A model generated the notes under the pieces. That model ran no database searches. It was not told where the DNA came from and saw only the letters and a list, made by a program, of their open reading frames with translations. The position numbers and the translations under genes were made by a program. From Acidobacteriaceae bacterium (lineage in GTDB: Bacteria; Acidobacteriota; Terriglobia; Terriglobales; Acidobacteriaceae), in the NCBI GenBank assembly GCA_030041515.1, contig JASHNS010000039.1, positions 1 to 64,000 of the forward strand: 64,000 nt of DNA, read 5' to 3'. Shown one piece after another: positions 35,256-43,306 of this stretch (within the stretch, counting starts at the first letter, position 1; each line of letters starts with the position of its first letter).

Positions 35256-35978
35256 GAAAGAAAATTTGCCCGTCCTCTGCCGGATCATCCCTGCAAAAAC
35301 GTTTTAGAAGGTCGCCGGACAGATCGGATCGATCAGCCGCGCTGGCTGCAAAAAACAAGCCGGACTGAGAGAGATTGATCGGGGAAGTCAGGATGCGGAG
35401 CCGTCGAGCGGCTTGCCGTCCTGTGCCCGGAAAAGGGCCGCGCCCAAAGCCAGCCCTGCCGGCTGAACCTCCATCCCGCAGCGAAGAACGAACGCCCGGA
35501 TGCGTGCGCGCAGGCTGTTCCAGCCTGAATGACTGCATTCCTGTGCCTCCCAAAAGCTGCAAGGTCTCTATCGACGCCGCGGATCTTTCTGTTCTGTTCA
35601 ACAGGCGCATTCCCAAACGAGACGTCCGCAGCTACGTCTGCCGGTGAAGCACCGCGACCTCAGAACCGCTCGCCAGGTCAGCAGCCTGAGTCTGGCTAAT
35701 TCGGTTTACCTGTGAGCGCTCAACCGTTTTACGCTCAGCCGATCCGCCTTGTCAATGAAAAATCGGAGCCCTCGGCGCGGCGCCCTTTGGGTCTGTTATC
35801 GCATGAGTAACTTCTGTCGCGCGGTGAACCGGGCGGCTCACCTGCGGCAGAGGAGAGCAAGTAGATGAAATCCAGTCTGTTACTCGATGATTAATGTATT
35901 TACCAGAACGGTATTAATAACCTGGCATAAAACCGGCAGGATGGGCCGGTATCCAGGCGAGCCAGGGGCGCGCACAGC
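35256..35978. other. Long intergenic region upstream of the receptor promoter
   Basis: About 720 bases with no supported gene on either strand. Short frames here are Arg/Pro-rich and lack ribosome-binding sites and protein-like composition. The left part of the gap is the leader and promoter of the receptor. 35870-35930 is distinctly AT-rich (CGATGATTAATGTATTTACC). I see no strong hairpin with a T-run for the PpiC gene that ends at 35979. Confidence 0.5.
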
Positions 35979-37073
35979 TTACTGCGCGCCGTTCCTGAAG
36001 ATCTCTTCGGCGTAGTAGTTCACCACCCGGGCCTGATCGCGCAACATCTCGAGGTAGGCGTTCTTGAGCAACTGCTCGCGGCTGTCGCGCAATTGCTGGC
36101 GGATGAACTGCTGGACACGGGGATCGTTCAGTTGGCGCTGGCCGGCGGATTCGCGGTCGATGAGCTTATAGATGGCGTAGGCAACGGGCTTCTTCGGATC
36201 TCCCGGCGCGTAGACCGGAAGCACATCCGTGATCTGTCCGGGCTTGAGCTTCGTCACGGCGGCGTAGACCTGCGGATCCTGCCGAAGCTGCGACTCCGAG
36301 ACGGTGCCCATATCGCCGCCGTTGCCGGACGTGTTGGGACTCTCGGAAAAGTTCATGGCCAGCGAGCTGAAATCGTCGCCGGCTTCGAGGCGATTGTGCA
36401 GCATCTCGATTTTGCGCTTCGCCTCGGCGTCGTTCATGGCTTTGCTGTTCTGCAGATTGCCGACCTGCTGCGGAGGCTCGGGAATGGATGTGACCACGAT
36501 CTGCGCCAGATGATATTGCGGCTCGGGGAGATCGAAATCGGCTTTGTGCGAGTTGTAGTAGGCGCTGATATCGGCGTCGGTCACATTGATGCGCGAAGTG
36601 ATCTCTTTGTTGAAGAGCTTTTCCTCGGTGCGGTTGCGGCGGATCTCGCGCTTGAGGTCATCGAGGGTCATGTGCTGGGCGTCCAGCCGCTTCTGGAACT
36701 CATCCGGCGTAAAGGGCGCCTTGAGCTGGTTCAGCTGCTCCTGCACTTCGTCGTCTGTGGCGGTCAGATTCAGCTTCGCCGCGCGCTGCATCACAATCTC
36801 GGTATCGATGAGCTCGCGCAGGATGTTGAGGCGCATGATTTCCGCCTGCTCGACGGAGGGGTGCTGATGGGAGTCGCCCAGATTGGCCTGGTACACCTGT
36901 TCCATTTCCGAGCGCAGGATGGGTTTGCCGTTGACGGTCGCCATCACGTTGGCGTCATGCGACCGGCCGCAGCCGCCTGCCAGCGCCAGCAGCGCAATGG
37001 CGCAGATCATCCCGATTGTGCGGTGGGAAAAACGAGCGCTGGAGGCGCGGGACGAAACCTTACTGAATGACAA
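35979..37073 (-). CDS. SurA/PpiC-type peptidyl-prolyl isomerase lipoprotein
   Basis: 364 residues from a TTG at 37071-37073 with GGGAGA just upstream; an ATG at 37154 is an alternative. The lipobox LALAGGC sits about 40 residues in. The middle is a helical SurA_N-like chaperone region (IMRLNILRELIDTEIVMQRA, DDLKREIRRNRTEEKLFNKE), followed by one parvulin domain with the signature FSSLAMNFSESPNTSGNGGDMG then ITDVLPVYAPGDPKKPVAYA. Role: folding and delivery of outer-membrane proteins in the periplasm. Lies directly after the DsbA-like gene and one gene from lptD on the same strand, echoing the lptD-surA adjacency of E. coli. Confidence 0.85.
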   Translation of the reverse strand: MSFSKVSSRASSARFSHRTIGMICAIALLALAGGCGRSHDANVMATVNGKPILRSEMEQVYQANLGDSHQHPSVEQAEIMRLNILRELIDTEIVMQRAAKLNLTATDDEVQEQLNQLKAPFTPDEFQKRLDAQHMTLDDLKREIRRNRTEEKLFNKEITSRINVTDADISAYYNSHKADFDLPEPQYHLAQIVVTSIPEPPQQVGNLQNSKAMNDAEAKRKIEMLHNRLEAGDDFSSLAMNFSESPNTSGNGGDMGTVSESQLRQDPQVYAAVTKLKPGQITDVLPVYAPGDPKKPVAYAIYKLIDRESAGQRQLNDPRVQQFIRQQLRDSREQLLKNAYLEMLRDQARVVNYYAEEIFRNGAQ

Positions 37074-37158
37074 ACTCTTCTCCCTGCTGCTGCGCCGCCC
37101 ATCTGGCCGGCAGCGCGCACGTTTCAGAATAAAGCGGGCGGAGTGCGCTGGCATAGAA

Positions 37159-38163
37159 CTATTTCCGGCCCGCGCCGTCTGTATCTCCATGTTCTGCTCC
37201 CGCGGCGGGAGCAGGCGCGGGGGCTTCCGCGGGCGGCGGCGTAATGCCCTTCTCCCGGAGAGCGCGATCAATCATCGTCCACAATTGCGGCTCGTCCAGG
37301 ATGCCGGACCAGCGCTCGCCGTTCACGAAGAACGTGGGGGTGGCGTCGACGCCGATTTTGTCGCCCGCCTTCATCTCCGCGCGGATCTGGCTGTCGTCCT
37401 GTTTGGTGGTGCAGGCGAGCAGTTTGGCGGTGTCCAGATGATCGCGTTTGGCTTCCTGAACGGCCAGTTCATCCAGCCGCGTTGCCGCTTTGGCCGGATC
37501 GTTGTCCGATCCGCTGACCTCGGCGCCATGGTCGTGCAGATAATCGACGTAATTCCAGTAGGCTGTGCCGTTCTGCGCTGCCAGGCAGTTCGCGTTCACG
37601 GCCGCGTGCATGGCCCAGGGATGAATCGACGTCAGCGGGAAGTCGATGTAGATAAACTTCACGAGGCCTTTGTAGTGATTCAGCGTATCCGGGAAGAATT
37701 CCGCGTGCAGGCGCGCGCAGTAGGGGCACTCCAGATCGTCGAAGTTGATGATGGTGACCTTCGCCTGGGGATTGCCGCGCACTGGGCGGCCCGCCGTGGG
37801 CACGTCGGCCATAGGATCGCCGGCGATGTCCCATTTGGACAGACGGGCGAGGGTGTTTCCATCGGTCGAGAGAAGGAAGTCGAGGCTCTGCGCCCGACTC
37901 GATTCTCCGGGAAGAGAGAAGGTGACCGAGATGGTGTCGAAGCCGGATACATTGCTCTTCTGGCGCGGGCCGATGGAGATGTTGTATTGCGGCGGCACGC
38001 CCAGCTCGGAGCGGATCATGATCTCGATTTTGCGGCTCAGGGCAGCGGGCAGCGTTTGCGATGCCGCGTTGGACGCCGGAGGCGGAGAGGCCGCCTGCTG
38101 GGCAGCGCAAAGACCCGCCGCCATGGAAAGGGCGAAGACAAGGACAAGTATTTTTTTCGGCAA
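37159..38163 (-). CDS. DsbA/DsbG-like thiol-disulfide oxidoreductase (thioredoxin_4)
   Basis: 334 residues. Signal peptide 1-20 (cut near LCAAQ). An N-terminal ~110-residue domain (IEIMIRSELGVPPQYNISIG) precedes the thioredoxin fold, whose active site is DLECPYCARLHAEF (Cys146-Cys149). The cis-Pro loop is GVDATPTFFVNGERW. The C-terminus is Pro/Ala-rich. It should introduce or shuffle disulfides in periplasmic proteins. Position between lptD, whose product has the conserved cysteines, and a SurA-like gene suggests LptD is a client. Confidence 0.88.
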   Translation of the reverse strand: MPKKILVLVFALSMAAGLCAAQQAASPPPASNAASQTLPAALSRKIEIMIRSELGVPPQYNISIGPRQKSNVSGFDTISVTFSLPGESSRAQSLDFLLSTDGNTLARLSKWDIAGDPMADVPTAGRPVRGNPQAKVTIINFDDLECPYCARLHAEFFPDTLNHYKGLVKFIYIDFPLTSIHPWAMHAAVNANCLAAQNGTAYWNYVDYLHDHGAEVSGSDNDPAKAATRLDELAVQEAKRDHLDTAKLLACTTKQDDSQIRAEMKAGDKIGVDATPTFFVNGERWSGILDEPQLWTMIDRALREKGITPPPAEAPAPAPAAGAEHGDTDGAGRK

Positions 38164-38405
38164 ACAAATCCGCCTTTTGGCCGTTGAAGCCGTGATGGAC
38201 AGCTCTCCTGAAGCGAAACAGTGGAAAACCCGCGCCCCACACGTGCCTGGAGCGGCCGGCGTTTCGCAATCCGCATGGGAAACGCTGTCCTGAATTGCTT
38301 CTTCCTATTATCGCAGTTCCGGGGAGGCGCGGCGGAGCCTCGATTTTGTGCCGGCTCCCGGGGGGAAGGACCGGGAGAGGATGCCGGGCGCAGGGCGTCC
38401 ACAGC

Positions 38406-40997
38406 TCAGAACAGGCTGATCCAGCGCTTGAGATCCCCGACGTTCGTCAGCCCGGCAAAGTTCACGCTGCCCATATATTCGGTGTCGTCGCGAATGGATC
38501 CCAGGGAGAACCGGCGGTACTGGAAGTCAATGCCGCAGCAGTTCAGGTTGTACTGGGCCTGTGCCGCGCCGAACTGCAGCTGCTGGTGGACGAGATCGTA
38601 GACGGCGCTGACCCCTTCGCTCAGCCCCAGTTTGTTCGCCGCACCGCGGACCGCGGTCAGGTGAATCTGGTTGAACTGGTCGGGCAGGTCCTCGGTGCGC
38701 ACCCGCGTCGTGCTCAGCGGGGTGAGGCCCAGGGGCACGTTCATGTAGGCATCGCCCATCTGGAGCCGGTACAGCCCGCGCCGGAAGGATGCATAGAGAT
38801 TGCTGGAGTCGATTTTGCCCTTCTTCACGTCGTAATCCAAATCCCACTCGACGTCGGTTGCCTGGGTAGTTTGCACGCGCAGGCGCGAGATCACGGGGCT
38901 GGCACTCCGGGGCCCGGTGAGGAAGTCAACACCTGTAAAGTCCAGCGTGGTCTCCAGAGGGTTGGGGGTCCCGCGCGTGATGGCATGATCGAAATCGGGC
39001 TCGAAATAGAACTGCTGGGCGACGCGCCACTTCACCCAGTCGCGCACAGATTCTCCACACATCGGCTGCACACCGGCGGCGCGGCCGGGCGGAGCGGCGG
39101 CGCCGATGCCCCATCCCATGACGGCAGCCAACCCCGAGGACTGGCCATTTTGGTTTGTGGTGTCCTCCTGGCCGCCGGCCTCCGAACCGACGGAGCCGGG
39201 GGCTTCCCCCTCCCTGCAGGGGTGAGGTTTGCGGTTGCGGATGAAGAAGCGCTGGGTCAGGCCATACTCAATCTGATTGGTATTGCTGGCCACGTCGGTC
39301 TGGTCGAAGCGCAGAATCTCCCGAAAGTTGTTAATGCCTGTGACGTAGCGGTACTCGATGGCCGGCTCAATGACATGGCGCAGATCGCCGCCGGTCAGGC
39401 GGCGCAGCCAGGGCGCGGAAAAATCCCGCTCCAGGGCGGGAGGACGCAGGTCGAATCCGGTTTCCACATCTGTTCGCGCAATTCCCGCCGTTCGCACCAC
39501 GGGAATCTGCTCGAGCGTGGTCGGATACTGGCTCTTGCCGTACCAGGTTTCGCGCAGGGCGGCGTGCGGCCTGAAGGTCCATCCCCCGAAATGCAGGGGC
39601 ATCGACAGGCGCGGGTAGAAGTCCACGCGGGGCACCTCGGCCGTGGTGCGAAAGCTCGGATAGTCATAACGGGACAGCGCCCCCGCCGAGCCGGTGAAGT
39701 TCCACGTCAGGCGCGAATCTCCGAGCGAATGATCGGCCGCTTCGAAGTCGATCTGGGGCAGGTGCAGAATTCTGACTTCGTCGCCCGGAATCGTCGAGCT
39801 TTGGAAGTCCTGGTACCGGCCCATCCGCAGGCTTGCCCACATATCGTGGTCCTGGTGGGTGGCGAAGATCTGCGATTTCACCTCGGAATCGATGGCGACG
39901 GCGAAATTCTCCTGGAAGACCAGGCGGTAGACGTAGGAGCTGAGATATTCAGCGTCGACAACGCCGCGGGTGTGGGGCGTGAAGTCGTAGCGACCGTCCG
40001 CGGCGACGTCCACACCGCCCTGGTTCACTCGAATGGGGGGCTGCCCTTTTGGAAACTCCAGCATGCCGTGGTCCAGGAGGCTCTGGAAGCGCACGTTTGC
40101 GAAGTTGCGGCCCAGGCCGCGGTAACGGAACATCCCATTCGGCGCGAAGCCCCGCTTCGACCAGTACTGCGTGGCCATGGTGAGATCGGCGCTGCGGCCC
40201 AGGGTGAGATAAAAGCCCTCGCCGACGATGAATCCCCGCGTGGTGTCGTCGCCGAAATACGGCAACAGGATGCCCGACGAGCGCTGCGCGTCCACCGCGT
40301 GCGTGACGTAGGGCAAGTAGACCAGGGGCACGTGGAAAAGTTCGAACCACGCGTCGCGGGTGCTGGCTACGCCCTGTTCCATGCGGATGTTTTCGGCCAG
40401 GATGCGCCAGTCCGGCTTCGGCAGCCGGCATGAAGTCATGGTTCCGTGAATCACCTGGTATTGCCGCTTACCCAGCTGGCGGACTTCCTTCCCGGTGATG
40501 GCGAAGGGGTTCGGCGCCATAAAGACCATGCGGCCGCGCGGCGTTCGCTCCACGCCAATCGTGCCCACGACGTCGAAGAAATCGCCGGTATCCTTCTTCA
40601 CATTCAGCGTGCCGTGGGTGGCGGTGAAGTGCTCATCGTCGGGGCCGCCATCGATCATCATGTGGCCGCGGCCGACGATGTCGCCGGTTCCGCTGTTGTA
40701 CGTGATGTGATCCGCGTGAACGATGTAGCTGCGGTAATGGATGACGGCGTTGCCGTCGAGCGTGTAGAGGCTGCCCACCTTCAGGGATTGCCGGGTCTGG
40801 TTGTCTGCGATGATCTCAACCGGCACACCGGGCGCGGGCTGCGACACCACATGCGCGACCGGCAGCGTGCTCTCCTGGCTGGGATCGCTGGGCAACGCTT
40901 GGGGAGACGGAGGAACCGCGGTGGTTACCTTCTGTCCCCAAACCTGCGGATGACACAGCAGGCACAGCGTGATACACCAAAACAAGCGGCTTTTCAT
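38406..40997 (-). CDS. lptD: LPS-assembly outer membrane protein LptD
   Basis: 863 residues from the ATG at 40995-40997. Signal peptide to about residue 21. An OstA/LptA-like beta-jellyroll covers about 55-200 (IIADNQTRQSLKVGSLYTLD, DHITYNSGTGDIVGRGHM), and a C-terminal barrel ends in ISLF. The disulfide cysteines of E. coli LptD have counterparts: Cys190 in TMTSCRLP and adjacent Cys820-Cys821 in YNLNCCGID. A ~70-residue disordered insertion with Gly/Ala/Pro and two extra Cys lies in a barrel loop (KPHPCREGEAPG to GVQPMCGES). Inserts LPS into the outer leaflet. An ATG seven codons upstream is a possible start. Confidence 0.92.
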   Translation of the reverse strand: MKSRLFWCITLCLLCHPQVWGQKVTTAVPPSPQALPSDPSQESTLPVAHVVSQPAPGVPVEIIADNQTRQSLKVGSLYTLDGNAVIHYRSYIVHADHITYNSGTGDIVGRGHMMIDGGPDDEHFTATHGTLNVKKDTGDFFDVVGTIGVERTPRGRMVFMAPNPFAITGKEVRQLGKRQYQVIHGTMTSCRLPKPDWRILAENIRMEQGVASTRDAWFELFHVPLVYLPYVTHAVDAQRSSGILLPYFGDDTTRGFIVGEGFYLTLGRSADLTMATQYWSKRGFAPNGMFRYRGLGRNFANVRFQSLLDHGMLEFPKGQPPIRVNQGGVDVAADGRYDFTPHTRGVVDAEYLSSYVYRLVFQENFAVAIDSEVKSQIFATHQDHDMWASLRMGRYQDFQSSTIPGDEVRILHLPQIDFEAADHSLGDSRLTWNFTGSAGALSRYDYPSFRTTAEVPRVDFYPRLSMPLHFGGWTFRPHAALRETWYGKSQYPTTLEQIPVVRTAGIARTDVETGFDLRPPALERDFSAPWLRRLTGGDLRHVIEPAIEYRYVTGINNFREILRFDQTDVASNTNQIEYGLTQRFFIRNRKPHPCREGEAPGSVGSEAGGQEDTTNQNGQSSGLAAVMGWGIGAAAPPGRAAGVQPMCGESVRDWVKWRVAQQFYFEPDFDHAITRGTPNPLETTLDFTGVDFLTGPRSASPVISRLRVQTTQATDVEWDLDYDVKKGKIDSSNLYASFRRGLYRLQMGDAYMNVPLGLTPLSTTRVRTEDLPDQFNQIHLTAVRGAANKLGLSEGVSAVYDLVHQQLQFGAAQAQYNLNCCGIDFQYRRFSLGSIRDDTEYMGSVNFAGLTNVGDLKRWISLF

Positions 40998-41300
40998 CGC
41001 GCGGGGCAATTCCAGCATAGCAAAGCAGCATGGGCAGCTTCCGTCGATCTCAATCCGCGTCGCTCTGGCTTGAAATCTCCGCGATCTCACTCTCATTGGA
41101 GCCTTGCCAGTGATCGCCTGCTCATGGACTGACGCCGCTCGCCTGGCATCCGGCGCGCCGTCGCGCCGTTCTTCGCGGCCTTCTTTTTTGTCTCGCATTT
41201 CATTGAGCGCACGTCTTCATCAGACGCCGATTCGCGGCCGGAGTTGCGTCACGCCCGGGCCGCCGGCCGAGCTTCAGCAGGAACTTCAGCGAGGATCGTT
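40998..41300. other. Divergent region between lptD and the RDD gene
   Basis: About 300 bases holding the start signals of both genes. No additional gene, hairpin terminator or repeat family member is evident. Confidence 0.4.
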
Positions 41301-42584
41301 GTGAGTCTGTCGTCACTCCACCCATCTGTGCTCGACGCCACGCAGCCGCCACCGGACGCGCCCTCTCCCGCGTGGAAGAACGAGGTGAGCGCGCGCATCC
41401 GCGCCCATCGCACGCGCCGCGGACATGCGCCGGAGAACCAGCCGGCACTGCCCGGAATGGAGAGCGCCGTCTCCGCGTCGTCCATTGCGGCGCGTGTAGC
41501 GGAGCGCTACGCCCGGGTTCCCTCCTACAAGGACATGCTCGCCGCGCAGGCAGCAGCCGCTGCCAAAGCAGCGGAGGCGGCCGCCGCGGCAGCGGAAGCT
41601 GCCCACGCCGCAGCCGCCGCCGTCCAGGCACAAATGGCGACGGTGGCGGAGGAAATGGAGGCCGTGCCGCTCATCGCCGAGCCCGAACCGGAACCGGAGC
41701 CGTATCAGCCGGACCTGCTCCGCTACTTCGTGAGCGAGGATTCTCTGCCGGCGCCGCGTTCCGCGCCCGCCCAGGCTCACCCCGAGTCGAGAGCTCGCTC
41801 GCGCTCGGCCGCACGCGATCTGGTTGATACGATGGTCGATCCGATGGAACAGGCCATCGTCGAGCCGGACCGCCCGCTGCCCGCCCGCGTGATCGAATTT
41901 CCGCGCGAGCTGGTGGCCCCGATCAAGGCCCGGCCCCGTCTGGCAGAGGCGCCGATCGGCGCGGAAACAGCCGCTGAGCCCGCCGCAGCGCGTCCTGCTG
42001 AAACTGTACCCTCACCGTCTCCCGACGACCCTGCGGAGCTGCGTATCTTCGAGGCTGAGCCGGAAAGCAGGTTCCGCTCCGAATGGCTCTCCATCCGTCT
42101 CGATCCGGAAAAGCCTGCGGGGCCGGCGATGCCGCCCGCACCCTCCCGGCTCGTCGACGATCTGCCCCTGCACGTCGCGTCGCTTGCCGATCGCATGATG
42201 GCCGGAATCGTCGATGTGGCGCTCACGCTGGCGGCGTTCCTGCTCTTCGCCGTGGTGTTTGTGGCGTGCACCACGCATCCGCCCGCCGGACGAACGGCGG
42301 TCGCCGGCGCCGCTGCCAGCCTGCTGGCCATGTGGGTTCTTTACCAGTACCTGTTCTTCTCGCTCTCCGGCGCCACGCCGGGCATGCGCTACGCGAAGAT
42401 CGCGCTGTGCACCTTCGAGGACGAGAATCCTACGCACCACGCGATGCGCGTGCGCATCATTGGGCTGTTGCTGTCGGCGCTGCCGCTGGGGCTGGGCTTT
42501 CTGTGGATCTTCTTCGACGAGGATGGACTGAGCTGGCACGACCGGATTACACAGACCTACCAGCGCAGCTATCGGGAGATGTGA
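41301..42584 (+). CDS. RDD-family membrane protein with long Ala/Pro-rich N-terminal region
   Basis: 427 residues from a GTG at 41301 with GAGG upstream. The first ~290 residues are soluble and low in complexity: an Ala-rich coiled coil (KDMLAAQAAAAAKAAEAAA) then acidic Pro/Glu repeats (EPEPEPEPYQPD). The last ~140 residues are an RDD domain with three membrane segments: LADRMMAGIVDVALTLAAFL, then the conserved Arg/Asp, then SGATPGMRYAKIAL and FDEDGLSWHDRITQT. RDD proteins are of unknown function, possibly transport. Divergent from lptD. Confidence 0.8.
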   Translation: MSLSSLHPSVLDATQPPPDAPSPAWKNEVSARIRAHRTRRGHAPENQPALPGMESAVSASSIAARVAERYARVPSYKDMLAAQAAAAAKAAEAAAAAAEAAHAAAAAVQAQMATVAEEMEAVPLIAEPEPEPEPYQPDLLRYFVSEDSLPAPRSAPAQAHPESRARSRSAARDLVDTMVDPMEQAIVEPDRPLPARVIEFPRELVAPIKARPRLAEAPIGAETAAEPAAARPAETVPSPSPDDPAELRIFEAEPESRFRSEWLSIRLDPEKPAGPAMPPAPSRLVDDLPLHVASLADRMMAGIVDVALTLAAFLLFAVVFVACTTHPPAGRTAVAGAAASLLAMWVLYQYLFFSLSGATPGMRYAKIALCTFEDENPTHHAMRVRIIGLLLSALPLGLGFLWIFFDEDGLSWHDRITQTYQRSYREM

Positions 42585-42599
42585 CGCGGGACGGCGCTC

Positions 42600-43292
42600 T
42601 CAGTCCCGCTGCATCGCTCTGCGGCAAAACTCCAGCACCAGCGGATGCGGCTGCCCGCGCTCCGACCGCGCCTGCGGCACAAACAATGTCCCGATGCAGA
42701 ACGGGTGCACAGGCAGCTCCGCGATCCGCGCTTCGCCATCCGCATCGGCTCCACTGATCGCCACTCCCGCCTCTTCCAGACCCTCCTGATACGCAGGATT
42801 CAGCCCGAAGTTGCAGTAATACTGCTCCACCACGCGCTCTGCGCCGTACACAGCCGCCGCCCGGCTTCCTGGCTTCAGCCGCACCTCCATCGTCCTGCCC
42901 TTCAGCGAGCAGCTCAGCGGCGTAATGAACAGGCACAACGCATACGGATTCGACTCCGCATGGTCCGCCTCCCGAATCCCCATCACATTGCGCGCATATT
43001 CCAGCACCAGGTGCTGTAAACCTGCGCACGTTCCCAGGAACGGCACGCCGTTCTCCCGCGCATACCGAATCCCCTCCAGCGCTCCATCGAGGCTCTTATA
43101 AGGGCTCCCTGGACTGCAGAACAATCCCTGGAACGCCCCGAAATCGTGCGTCTCGTCCGTCGGCAGCCACACCGCTTCGAACCCCCCGCCGAGCGCCTCC
43201 GCGGCATGGTCGATCCCCGCATTCGTCGCCACGTGCGTGGGATTCTCCGCATTGAAATCCCCGATGATCCCGATCCTCGTCACTCGTTTCAT
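42600..43292 (-). CDS. CTP-synthase-like class I glutamine amidotransferase domain protein
   Basis: 230 residues, only the amidotransferase half of PyrG; there is no synthetase domain. The N-terminus RIGIIGDFNAENPTHVATNA and FCSPGSPYKSLDGALEGIRY resemble CTP synthase, and the nucleophile elbow is FLGTCAGLQHLVLEYARN (Cys89). In CTP synthase the triad ends His-Pro-Glu; here it is VHPFCIGTLFVPQ, so the usual Glu is absent. A family named CTP synthase C-terminal region-related (seleno)protein fits; this copy has Cys codons and no in-frame TGA. Activity unknown. Starts 15 bases after the ASPIC/UnbV gene. Confidence 0.8.
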   Translation of the reverse strand: MKRVTRIGIIGDFNAENPTHVATNAGIDHAAEALGGGFEAVWLPTDETHDFGAFQGLFCSPGSPYKSLDGALEGIRYARENGVPFLGTCAGLQHLVLEYARNVMGIREADHAESNPYALCLFITPLSCSLKGRTMEVRLKPGSRAAAVYGAERVVEQYYCNFGLNPAYQEGLEEAGVAISGADADGEARIAELPVHPFCIGTLFVPQARSERGQPHPLVLEFCRRAMQRD

Positions 43293-43306
43293 GTTCTGCG
43301 CCCTGC

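Noticed and set aside
35375-35647. 90-codon plus-strand frame in the gap upstream of the receptor
   Set aside because: No ribosome-binding site, Arg/Pro-rich, not protein-like.
42600-43292. Selenocysteine codon in the CTP-synthase-like protein
   Set aside because: The family has selenoprotein members, but this frame has Cys codons and no internal TGA.
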